A stretch of 64,000 bases of DNA from Gymnodinialimonas ulvae (GTDB lineage: Bacteria; Pseudomonadota; Alphaproteobacteria; Rhodobacterales; Rhodobacteraceae): contig NZ_JBBIFX010000001.1 in assembly GCF_037543845.1 (NCBI RefSeq), positions 868,001 to 932,000 on the forward strand. Reading direction: 5' to 3'. Of the stretch, positions 8,954 through 16,356 are shown one piece after another. A model generated the notes under the pieces. It was not told the origin of the DNA. It saw only the letters and a list, made by a program, of their open reading frames with translations, and ran no database searches. Every line of letters begins with the position of its first letter. The stretch's first letter is position 1. The translations under genes were made by a program, and so were the position numbers.

Positions 8954-8983
8954 GGAAATGCCCTCTCCCTCTCGACTGGCCAT

Positions 8984-10081
8984 TTAGGGTGTATCACCCG
9001 GCTTTGACAGGGCTTTTTGCAGTTCCGTCACGGCGCGCGTGGTGCGTGGCAGGCGGCGCAGGGCTTTGTACATCTCGACATGGGTGTCCATCTTCACGGC
9101 GGGATGGCCCATGATCATGCGGCCTGACGGCACATTGGTGAAAAGTTTGGAGGATCCGGCCGCCACCACGTCATTGCCGATCACAATATTGTCGTTCACG
9201 CCGCACTTGCCGCCCAGAACCACGCGGTCGCCCATCTGCACCGAGCCGGCAAATCCGGTCTGGCCGCAGATCAGGCAATCCTGACCGATCACGCAATTAT
9301 GGCCGATATGCACGAGGTTATCGATCTTGGTGCCATTACCGATTTCCGTATTGGCGATGGTACCCCGGTCGAGGGTGGCGTTGCTGCCCACCTCGACGTC
9401 GTCGCCGATCACCAGGCTGCCGAGCGAATGAATCCGGGTCCAGCTTTGGTCGGTCGCGGCGTTTTCGGCCTTTCCAAGCGTCGCGCGGGCCTGTTCGACC
9501 ATGGAGGTCTCGGGCGTCACGAAGCTGAACCCGTCTCCGCCCAAAACTGCACCGGGTTGCGCGATGAAGCGATCACCGATCTGAACGTGATGGCCGACCC
9601 GGACCCCTTCGTGCAACAGGGCATCGGCGCCGATGCGCGCATGGTTCCCGATGCTGGTATGCGGCGCAATACGGGCACGCGGGCCGATCCTTGCCTCGGC
9701 GCCGATCACAACAAACGGGCCAATGGCGGCGTCTTCACCGATTTCCGCGGAGGGCGCGATGACAGCGGAGGGATGGATACCCGGTTCAATCGCAGGCCCC
9801 CGGTCCATCGCAGCTGTAACCCCGGCCATCGCATAGCGCGGCCGGGGTGCGATGATGGCAGCCTCCAGGCCAAGCACTGTCCAATCCATACCCGGGCCAA
9901 TCACCGCAACACGTGCGCGTCCCTGGCTCAGCCCTTCGGCAAATTCCGGCTTCATGGCGAGCGCCAGATCATCGGGCCCGGCGGCCGCGGGCTCGGCCAC
10001 GCCGCTCACCACAAGATCAACGGCGCCCAAGGCTTCTGCCCCAAGCGCCGTTGCAATGTCTTTGATCGTGTAAGCAGCCAT
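8984..10081 (-). CDS. lpxD: UDP-3-O-(3-hydroxyacyl)glucosamine N-acyltransferase
   Basis: 365 residues. After an N-terminal uridine-binding domain (YTIKDIATALGAEALG) comes a left-handed β-helix of hexapeptide repeats (IGPFVVIGAEARIGPRAR, IGNHARIGADALLHEG, then VHIGHNCVIGQ). The catalytic His lies in the NLVHIGHNC segment. It adds the second 3-hydroxyacyl chain to UDP-glucosamine in the Raetz lipid A pathway. It is the first gene of a compact block with acp and a KAS; the usual neighbours bamA, fabZ, lpxA and lpxB are not in the window. Confidence 0.92.
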   Translation of the reverse strand: MAAYTIKDIATALGAEALGAVDLVVSGVAEPAAAGPDDLALAMKPEFAEGLSQGRARVAVIGPGMDWTVLGLEAAIIAPRPRYAMAGVTAAMDRGPAIEPGIHPSAVIAPSAEIGEDAAIGPFVVIGAEARIGPRARIAPHTSIGNHARIGADALLHEGVRVGHHVQIGDRFIAQPGAVLGGDGFSFVTPETSMVEQARATLGKAENAATDQSWTRIHSLGSLVIGDDVEVGSNATLDRGTIANTEIGNGTKIDNLVHIGHNCVIGQDCLICGQTGFAGSVQMGDRVVLGGKCGVNDNIVIGNDVVAAGSSKLFTNVPSGRMIMGHPAVKMDTHVEMYKALRRLPRTTRAVTELQKALSKPGDTP

Positions 10082-10111
10082 GCGGCCCCCGCTATGGTGT
10101 CGGGGGTGGAC

Positions 10112-11707
10112 TTAGCTGTTCACCCCGCGAATCTCCACCCCGAGGTTGGCAATCGCCTGCCGCAGGATGGCGTTGCGCCCATAGATATCGTTGCGGAAAT
10201 TCAACCGACCTTCGGTATCGACCCAAGAGGTCCAGTAAACGATATGAACCGGGACCGGTTCGACGAGGTTCACCTGGGTCTCGCGGCCAGAATTCAGGAT
10301 CGTCTGAAAGAAATCGATCGGGCTGTCTTCTTGGGCGGCCAGAAGATGGTAAGCGAATTCGAACGGATCATCGAGACGCACGCAACCCGCCGAATAGGCC
10401 CTGACTTCATGAGTCATCAGATGCTGATCGGGGCTGTCGTGCAGATAGATGTTCCACTGGTTCGGGAACATGAACTTCACGAGGCCAAGTGCATTGCGCG
10501 GGCCCGGGGGCTGTCGCAGGTCGAACGGAAAGTTCGACGCAGACACGCGGCTCCAGTTCACGGCGCCACGGCTGACCGGACGGCCATTGGACATCAACTG
10601 CAAGTGGTTCGCGCCACCGGCAAGGATCGACGGGATATACCCGCGCGCAATCGAGCGCGGCACGTACCAAGACGGGTTGATGACCATATGCTCCATCGTG
10701 TCGGAGAACTCCGGTGTGCGCCGATCGCTGTCGCGGCTGCCGATGACGGACCGGGTGATGAACGTCACTTCGCCATCGTCGATCACACGGGTGTGGAAAT
10801 CGGGCAGGTTCACGAAAACATGCCGGTCGCCTCGGTCAAAGTTCATCCAGCGCTGACGTTCCATCGCGAGGATCACTTCGGACAGATGTTCTGAAGCGGA
10901 CCGGTTCACGGCGCGGATCGTATCGCCTCCGGCAACACCATCGGGGCTGATGCCGTTGGCCAATTGAAACGCAACGACGGCCTGCTGCATCCGCGCATCA
11001 TACTCGGCTGTCATGGAGCGTTCGAGATAGCCCAAAGCGATCAAGCGGTTGCGAAGTTGCACAACGGAGGGTCCGGAATTGCCAGGCGCCAGGGATCCGG
11101 CCTGAACCGTGGGGCCGTAGCCGCCATTGTCGATCAGGTTTTCCAGATGCAGCTTGGCGCGCATCAGCCGCGTGTATTCGGGATGCTGCGGGGCCAGTGT
11201 GGCGATATATTCATAGGGGTTTGCGTCCACGAATTCCGTGAACAGCTCCAGAGGATCGCGGCGCGGCAGAGTGTGGACGATGTCGCCTACAATATCGCCC
11301 GGCTCCAGGAAGCCGGAGTGGATGTCTTGCGCATATTGCAGAAACAACAGCGACGCCTGCACATCAGCGCGCCCCATTTCATAGGGGTTGGTCGCGGTTT
11401 CGAACGCTGCGACCAGATCCGTCGTGTCATAACGCGCGGTCGGAAGGCCGTGATTGCGCGCTTCAGCCAGCGCACTGAACAAAGCGTTGCGCCGGTCTGC
11501 GGCGTCGGCGGTCGTCCAGATCGGCTGGAATTCGCGCTCCCGATAGAAGGCTGCGAGTTGTTCCTCGGTTGCCGATGCCTCTGCGATCGCTTGCCGCAAA
11601 CTCGAAAATGCCTGAGCTTCGGCTTGCGATGGCGTCAGGACCAGCGTCACGGCTGGTGCGGCCGCAAGCGCGAGCGAAAGAAGCGAAAGCCTCGCGTATT
11701 TCAACAT
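10112..11707 (-). CDS. Murein L,D-transpeptidase (YcbB/LdtD-like, YkuD domain)
   Basis: 531 residues with a signal peptide (RLSLLSLALAAAPAVTLVLTPSQAEA). A scaffold region is followed by a peptidoglycan-binding domain (about 215-275; GPSVVQLRNRLIALGYL) and the YkuD catalytic domain. The catalytic block is HEVRAYSAGCVRLDDPFEF, with nucleophilic Cys in SxGCxR. It makes 3-3 cross-links or attaches proteins to murein in the periplasm. Its end is 30 bases from the lpxD start, so it may head the transcript that continues into lpxD-acp-fabF, all on the minus strand. Confidence 0.9.
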   Translation of the reverse strand: MLKYARLSLLSLALAAAPAVTLVLTPSQAEAQAFSSLRQAIAEASATEEQLAAFYREREFQPIWTTADAADRRNALFSALAEARNHGLPTARYDTTDLVAAFETATNPYEMGRADVQASLLFLQYAQDIHSGFLEPGDIVGDIVHTLPRRDPLELFTEFVDANPYEYIATLAPQHPEYTRLMRAKLHLENLIDNGGYGPTVQAGSLAPGNSGPSVVQLRNRLIALGYLERSMTAEYDARMQQAVVAFQLANGISPDGVAGGDTIRAVNRSASEHLSEVILAMERQRWMNFDRGDRHVFVNLPDFHTRVIDDGEVTFITRSVIGSRDSDRRTPEFSDTMEHMVINPSWYVPRSIARGYIPSILAGGANHLQLMSNGRPVSRGAVNWSRVSASNFPFDLRQPPGPRNALGLVKFMFPNQWNIYLHDSPDQHLMTHEVRAYSAGCVRLDDPFEFAYHLLAAQEDSPIDFFQTILNSGRETQVNLVEPVPVHIVYWTSWVDTEGRLNFRNDIYGRNAILRQAIANLGVEIRGVNS

Positions 11708-12099
11708 GTCATTTTATCCCCGGGTCAAATTTCAGTGCAGCCGTCAATATCTCACCCTTGCGTGAGCGCATCTGCGAGTCCATTCACGTTTCCGTAAGTT
11801 TTTCAGCGTAGTTTCCTCATTGCAACGGAGGTTATCCGGACTTGGAGCGTGGACGCCCGCCACCTCGTGACCGGCTCAATCCTTAACGCACATCGGCGGA
11901 ATCCCGCTAAACCGGCAAAAAATCGCCGAAAAATGGAGAAGTATCCACAGGCAGAGCCGGTCGGGGCTTTCAGAAAAGTTTCGATTGTGTCATTCAGGTC
12001 GCACTGAGCCTGTGGGGATGGCACTCGCTTGATTAAGGCCGCTGGGACAGGCGGTCGAGGTGCTGAATGGAACGGGCAGAATGAAGGGGCAGTGAACCC
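11708..12099. promoter_or_regulatory. Divergent intergenic region between L,D-transpeptidase and DUF882 genes
   Basis: About 390 bases that must contain promoters for two divergent cell-wall genes. An 8-bp inverted pair CCACAGGC (11945-11952) and GCCTGTGG (12008-12015) is visible. No tRNA, coding frame or clear sigma-70 promoter stands out. Confidence 0.4.
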
Positions 12100-12657
12100 A
12101 TGGCTACTAATTTCTCGCGGCGCGCACTGATGCGCGCTTTCGCGGCCACCACTGTTGCGGCAGCGCCGGTCATGGCGAATGCAACGGGCCTTTTGCGTGG
12201 CGCAGGCGATATTCGCCGTCTCAACATGTACAATGGTCGTGCGGGCGAAAGCCTGAACATGATCTATTGGATTGAGGGCGAATACATCGCGCCAGCGTTG
12301 GAAGAAGTGAACTACTTCATGCGCGATTGGCGCAACGACCAGGTGACGGATATCAATATCCGCACGATCGACATCATGACGGCGGCGCATAATCTCTTGG
12401 AAACAAGCGAGCCATACACGCTGTTGTCGGGCTACCGCTCTGCTGAAACGAATGCCATGCTGCGCCGTCGGTCCTCTGGTGTCGCGCGCAATTCACGCCA
12501 CATCCGTGGTGAAGCGGCCGATCTGCAGCTGCAGTCGCGGTCGGTCACACAGATGTTCAATGCGGCACGCTCATGCAACGCAGGTGGCGTAGGCCGGTAC
12601 TCCCGCTCGAACTTCGTGCACATGGATTGCGGTCCGGTGCGCAGCTGGGGCGGTTAA
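12100..12657 (+). CDS. DUF882 / YcbK-like Tat-exported murein peptidase-like protein
   Basis: 185 residues. A twin-arginine signal (NFSRRALMRAFAATTVAAAP) leads to a peptidase M15-like domain. Zinc-ligand segments fit the family: SRHIRGEAADLQL (His and Asp) and FVHMDCGPVRSWGG (His). An SGYRSAETN motif precedes them. In E. coli, ycbK lies next to the L,D-transpeptidase gene ycbB; here the same two families are divergent neighbours, which supports a joint role in peptidoglycan maturation. Confidence 0.85.
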   Translation: MATNFSRRALMRAFAATTVAAAPVMANATGLLRGAGDIRRLNMYNGRAGESLNMIYWIEGEYIAPALEEVNYFMRDWRNDQVTDINIRTIDIMTAAHNLLETSEPYTLLSGYRSAETNAMLRRRSSGVARNSRHIRGEAADLQLQSRSVTQMFNAARSCNAGGVGRYSRSNFVHMDCGPVRSWGG

Positions 12658-12782
12658 CTCTCCCACATCGGTAGCTATGCGTCATGCGCCCTGCCCTGCC
12701 CGCGGGGCGTTTTCACGTCGTGCAGTTGGACAAGTGACCAAAGCCTCCCCATATTCTGGCCTGAAACCAAAAGGGGAAGATC

Positions 12783-13226
12783 ATGACCGACTACACCAAG
12801 AACCCCGACGTGATCGCGACGCTGACGCCTGAGCAGTACCGCGTCACCCAGCAAAGCGGCACAGAGCGCCCCGGCACGGGCGAATATCTCGATAACAAGG
12901 CGCCCGGCATCTACGTCGATATTGTCTCGGGTGAGCCGCTTTTTGCGTCCGGTGACAAGTTCGAGAGCGGCTGCGGCTGGCCGTCGTTTACCAAACCCAT
13001 CGACAATGTGACCGAGCATCGCGACACCACCGCCGGCATGATCCGCACCGAGGTGCGTTCGAAACACGGCGATAGCCATCTGGGCCACGTGTTCCCGGAT
13101 GGCCCGCGCGACCGGGGTGGCCTGAGATATTGCATCAATTCCGCCAGCCTGCGGTTCATCCATCGCGATGATATGGAAGCCGAGGGCTATGGCGCATACG
13201 TGGATCAAGTGGAGGATGTGGCATGA
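12783..13226 (+). CDS. msrB: Peptide-methionine (R)-S-oxide reductase MsrB
   Basis: 147 residues. The conserved MsrB blocks are GIYVDIVSGEPLF, SGCGWPSFTKPI and LRYCINSASLRF, the last with the catalytic Cys. The usual zinc CxxC pairs are absent, as in the zinc-free MsrB class with this IVSGEPLF form. It repairs the R epimer of methionine sulfoxide, using thioredoxin. There is an AAGGGGAAG ribosome site. The stop overlaps the start of msrA (ATGA, 13223-13226), giving a coupled pair. Confidence 0.93.
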   Translation: MTDYTKNPDVIATLTPEQYRVTQQSGTERPGTGEYLDNKAPGIYVDIVSGEPLFASGDKFESGCGWPSFTKPIDNVTEHRDTTAGMIRTEVRSKHGDSHLGHVFPDGPRDRGGLRYCINSASLRFIHRDDMEAEGYGAYVDQVEDVA

Positions 13227-13735
13227 GCACACAACGTGCAGTTCTGGCCGGTGGCTGTTTTTGGGGTATGCAGGATCTGATCCGCAAACTTCCGGGCGTT
13301 CAATCGACACGGGTGGGCTATACCGGCGGTGACGTTCCCAACGCGACGTATCGCAATCACGGAACCCACGCGGAAGGCATTGAAATCGTTTATGATCCCG
13401 AGCTCATAAGCTACCGGACATTGTTGGAGTTCTTCTTTCAGATCCACGACCCGACCACACTCAACCGTCAAGGCAATGACCGTGGCATGAGCTATCGGTC
13501 CGCGATCTACTACCTAGACGAGGACCAGCGTCAGACGGCACTCGACACCATCGCCGATGTCAACCATAGCGGGATTTGGCCTGGCCCGGTTGTCACCGAG
13601 GTTGAGCCCGTAGGCGATTTCTGGGAAGCTGAACCAGAGCATCAGGATTATCTGGAGCGGATTCCGAATGGCTACACTTGTCATTTCCCGCGTCCCAATT
13701 GGGTGCTTCCGAAACGAACACAAGCAGCGGAGTAA
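13223..13735 (+). CDS. msrA: Peptide-methionine (S)-S-oxide reductase MsrA
   Basis: 170 residues with catalytic motif GGCFWGMQD near the N terminus and the family segments GYTGGDVPNATY, VYDPELISYRTLLEFFFQIHDPTT (in two parts here) and YRSAIYYLDEDQ. It reduces the S epimer of methionine sulfoxide in free and protein-bound form. A second Cys near the C terminus (GYTCHFPRP) may act in resolving the sulfenate. Translationally coupled to msrB. Confidence 0.93.
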   Translation: MSTQRAVLAGGCFWGMQDLIRKLPGVQSTRVGYTGGDVPNATYRNHGTHAEGIEIVYDPELISYRTLLEFFFQIHDPTTLNRQGNDRGMSYRSAIYYLDEDQRQTALDTIADVNHSGIWPGPVVTEVEPVGDFWEAEPEHQDYLERIPNGYTCHFPRPNWVLPKRTQAAE

Positions 13736-13740
13736 GACCA

Positions 13741-13881
13741 ATGGCCATTCGACATATCGCCGTATTCGTTGTTCTCGCGGCGGCCTATGCCGGATGGACC
13801 GTCCTGGCCAAACGCAAAGAGGCTGCCGCCCGTGACGCGGCGGCGGCCAACATGTCATCCGCGAAAACCGACGACGCCTAA
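13741..13881 (+). CDS. Small single-span membrane protein, unknown
   Basis: 46 residues: a short N terminus, one hydrophobic helix (HIAVFVVLAAAYAGWTVLA) and a basic then acidic tail (KRKEAAARDAAAAN...KTDDA). It starts 5 bases after msrA, so it is probably in the same transcript. Its stop overlaps the stop of the convergent Ldh-type gene by 3 bases. No function is assigned; it could be a spurious frame, but spacing and composition favour a real small membrane protein. Confidence 0.5.
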   Translation: MAIRHIAVFVVLAAAYAGWTVLAKRKEAAARDAAAANMSSAKTDDA

Positions 13882-14864
13882 GCGCGGGCCAGCGCCTGGG
13901 CCTGTGCCCAGAGAACATCGGGAACTTCGACCGGATCAATTTGCCTGCGTGGCACGCCGGGAATGCGTCCGTCGCCGCCATCCAACGCGATCACATCCGC
14001 GACCCGCGCAAGGCGTGCGCGCATGACATCGCCGCCTGAATGGGCCTCCGGGTCAATCAGCAGATACGTCTGCCCCAGGTCGTGCGGCGCGCCATCAGCG
14101 AGCTTCAGCCCCCGCACATCGAGTGAATTGACCGACCCGGTCAAGCCGGCCGCCATCACCTCGACCAAAAGACCGAACGCCCATCCTTTCGGCCCCGCAG
14201 CACTCACCAGCGCGCCTGCGAGCGCGGCCTCTGGATCTGTCGTTGGCTTCCCCGAGGCATCAACGGCCCATCCCAGCGGAATGGTCTCTCCCGCGGCCTT
14301 GGCCATTGTGATCTTGCCAAGTGCCACCGCCGAGGTCGAAAAATCTGCATGCATCGCGGGCGTACCGTCGCCGGGAATGGTCATCGCGATCGGGTTTGTA
14401 CCAAGAACCGGCGCACGGCCACCCGGGGCTGCCACGATGGCCGAAGCGTTGGTGAAACCCATGCCGATCAACCCCTGCGCCGCGATCTGTTCGGTGAAAA
14501 AACCAAGCGACGTGCAGGTGTGGGCATGCGCGACGGAGAAGGTTGCGACACCGTTTTCCTTTGCGGCATCCAGCGCCTGCGGCAGGCCACGTGCGAATGC
14601 AGGTTGCGCAAAGCCGAAGCGTGCATTGGTCAACACGACGCCCGGTTTGGGCCGCGTCACCGCGGGCTCGACCGTGCCGTTCACCCGGCCTGAAGCCAGT
14701 TGGATGCAGTAGCTGTCGAGGTAATAGAGCCCGCAGATGATGTTTTCAGTCTCTTCCGCACGGGCCACGGCGCGGGCCACTTGATCCGCTTGAAATGCCC
14801 CTGCCCCATGAGCACGCAACGCGGCCTCGGACACGGCATGAATATCGGAAACTGAAACCTGCAT
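13878..14864 (-). CDS. Ldh family NAD(P)-dependent 2-hydroxyacid dehydrogenase (malate/L-lactate/sulfolactate type)
   Basis: 328 residues of the MDH2/LDH2 fold, which is unrelated to classical Rossmann malate dehydrogenases. Recognisable blocks are VAHAHTCTSLGFFTEQIAAQGLIG (active-site region, shown here in part as AHTCTSLGFF), APVLGTNPIAMTIPG, and GPKGWAFGLLVEVMAAGLTG. Substrate is not predictable; family members oxidise malate, lactate, ureidoglycolate or sulfolactate. I start at MQVSVSDIHAVSEAAL (14864), where the family N terminus begins; an upstream start at 14945 would run into the tRNA gene. Confidence 0.82.
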   Translation of the reverse strand: MQVSVSDIHAVSEAALRAHGAGAFQADQVARAVARAEETENIICGLYYLDSYCIQLASGRVNGTVEPAVTRPKPGVVLTNARFGFAQPAFARGLPQALDAAKENGVATFSVAHAHTCTSLGFFTEQIAAQGLIGMGFTNASAIVAAPGGRAPVLGTNPIAMTIPGDGTPAMHADFSTSAVALGKITMAKAAGETIPLGWAVDASGKPTTDPEAALAGALVSAAGPKGWAFGLLVEVMAAGLTGSVNSLDVRGLKLADGAPHDLGQTYLLIDPEAHSGGDVMRARLARVADVIALDGGDGRIPGVPRRQIDPVEVPDVLWAQAQALARA

Positions 14865-14933
14865 CGACGGACCTTTCGTGGACGGCAATCTGGCGAACAC
14901 AATCCAAACGGCGCGGGTCATGCAAGGGGAGAA

Positions 14934-15010
14934 TGGCGCACCCAAAAGGATTCGAACCTTTGACCTCTGCCTTCGGAGGGCAGCGCTCTATCCAGCTGAG
15001 CTATGGGTGC
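14934..15010 (-). tRNA. tRNA-Arg (anticodon CCG)
   Basis: A 77-base cloverleaf on the minus strand. Acceptor GCACCCA pairs with TGGGTGC; D arm GCTC/GAGC; anticodon stem CTGCC/GGCAG with loop CTCCGAA, giving CCG; T arm AAAGG-TTCGAAT-CCTTT; discriminator G and an encoded CCA end. It lies just downstream of dusA on the same strand, so the two may be co-transcribed. Confidence 0.96.
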
Positions 15011-15063
15011 GTGCAGGGCGGTATAGCCCTGACCCCCGTGCATCGCAATCGGAAATCGGGGGC

Positions 15064-16062
15064 TCAGGCGGCGTGCTGTGTGACGTGATCAAGCGCGCGC
15101 AGGATCACCTCCGGCCCCGCGCCGTCTTTGTGCGCCTCCTCCGACAGCGCTCTTTTCCAGCCACGCGCGCCGGGGCGTCCGGCGAAAAGGCCCAACATAT
15201 GGCGCGTGATCTGGTTCAGCCGTCCGCCGGTTGCCAGATGCGCGTCGATGTACGGCAGCATGGCAAAGGCGATCTCCTCTGCGGTGCGGCTTGTCGCTTC
15301 CGCGCCGTATATCCGCGCGTCGGCGTCTAGAAGGATTTCGGCGGGCGTGTGGTAGGCCGCGCGCCCGACCATCACGCCGTCCATTCCCTGCGCCAGATGC
15401 GCCTCCGCCTCGTCAAGCGTGGCAATGCCGCCGTTGATGGACAGATGAATATCGGAAAACGCCTGTTTCATACGGTAAATCAGAGGATAATCAAGCGGTG
15501 GCACATCGCGGTTCTGCTTCGGGCTCAACCCCTCCAGCCAGGCCTTGCGCGCATGCACGGTCGCGCGCCGGACCCCGGCCCCGAGCATCGCATCAAGGAA
15601 GCGTGGCAGTGCCTCGTGCGGGTCTTGCTCGTCGACACCGATGCGACACTTCACGGTAATCTCGATCGCGGTCTGATCCTGCATCGCCTTGACACAATCC
15701 GCGACCAACGCCGGTTGCCGCATCAAAACGGCTCCGAAACAGCCAGATTGGACCCGGTCCGACGGGCAGCCAACGTTTAGGTTGATTTCGTCATAGCCAT
15801 ACTGCGCCGCAATCCGCGTCGCCTGCGCCAATTCCGTGGGATCAGAGCCGCCAATCTGCAAGGCCAAGGGATGCTCCGCAGGGTCATAGGCCAGAAACCG
15901 CTCCGCATCGCCCCGTGTAATTGCCGGCGCCGTGACCATTTCCGTATAAAGCAACGCCTGCCGCGACATCAGTCGATGCAGGTATCGGCAATGGCTGTCT
16001 GTCCAGTCCATCATGGGAGCAGTAGACAACCGCGCGGCCTGAGTGGCTGCGTTCAAGTGCAT
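15064..16062 (-). CDS. dusA: tRNA-dihydrouridine(20/20a) synthase DusA
   Basis: 332-residue FMN-dependent TIM-barrel enzyme. Family marks are the N-terminal LSTAPMMDWTDSHCRY (FMN phosphate region), LNVGCPSDRVQSGCFGA with the catalytic Cys, VKCRIGVDEQDPHE, TVHARKAWLEGLSPKQNR and GVMVGRAAYHTP. It reduces U20/U20a of tRNAs. The 5' end of dusA is an established target for a family of tyrosine recombinases, and two further degenerate copies of this 5' end occur at about 37.7 and 55.5 kb, so this intact gene probably marks the left junction of an island array. It may itself carry an element-donated 5' end. Confidence 0.94.
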   Translation of the reverse strand: MHLNAATQAARLSTAPMMDWTDSHCRYLHRLMSRQALLYTEMVTAPAITRGDAERFLAYDPAEHPLALQIGGSDPTELAQATRIAAQYGYDEINLNVGCPSDRVQSGCFGAVLMRQPALVADCVKAMQDQTAIEITVKCRIGVDEQDPHEALPRFLDAMLGAGVRRATVHARKAWLEGLSPKQNRDVPPLDYPLIYRMKQAFSDIHLSINGGIATLDEAEAHLAQGMDGVMVGRAAYHTPAEILLDADARIYGAEATSRTAEEIAFAMLPYIDAHLATGGRLNQITRHMLGLFAGRPGARGWKRALSEEAHKDGAGPEVILRALDHVTQHAA

Positions 16063-16130
16063 TCAGCGATCTCCTCGGGCGCGCCAGAACCTAAGACGTA
16101 CTCGTAATGCACACCATACGCACATGAAGG
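16005..16130 (-). repeat. dusA 5'-end attachment-like site, copy 1 (intact gene side)
   Basis: The first 58 bases of dusA (16005-16062, TCCATCAT...GCATTC on the plus strand) recur at 37.7 kb (43/58 identical by hand alignment) and 55.5 kb (42/58). To the right lies an arm-like motif TGCACAC-CATA-CGCACAT (16108-16125) that matches the TGCACAC-N4-TGCACAC pairs at the other two copies. Only the right-hand arm is present here because the left side is dusA itself. Confidence 0.65.
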
Positions 16131-16356
16131 AAAATCTGCCACCCTGCACCGCGCAAAGACAAGCCAATGGCGGTGATTGCGCATGGTCGGAACAGCGGCA
16201 TAGGCAGCAGACGACCCAGCGAGTCTGTCCGATCTTCAATCGATCCGCGCAATAAGAAAAAAATGTTGTTCTAATATTTTGTAACAATAGCCAGCAAGCG
16301 CTCGCACTCGGTAGTCCGAGAGCGTCCTTAAGAGCACTTTGCTAGGTGACTTGGGT
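16131..16356. other. Short gene-free stretch next to the attachment-like site
   Basis: Between the arm-like motif and the end of sulP. Contains an A/T-rich patch (about 16250-16290) with runs of A and T and a small CTCGG/CCGAG hairpin (about 16308-16321) that may help end the sulP transcript. An integrase gene would be expected here in a fresh dusA element; none is present. Confidence 0.45.

Noticed and set aside
11945..12015. Possible DnaA boxes (TATCCACA-like) between the cell-wall genes
   Set aside because: Only one near-match and no cluster, AT-rich element or replication gene nearby. Not an origin.
12687..12715. Possible terminator after the DUF882 gene
   Set aside because: GC-rich partial symmetry followed by TTTT, but the stem is imperfect and no clear pairing could be fixed.
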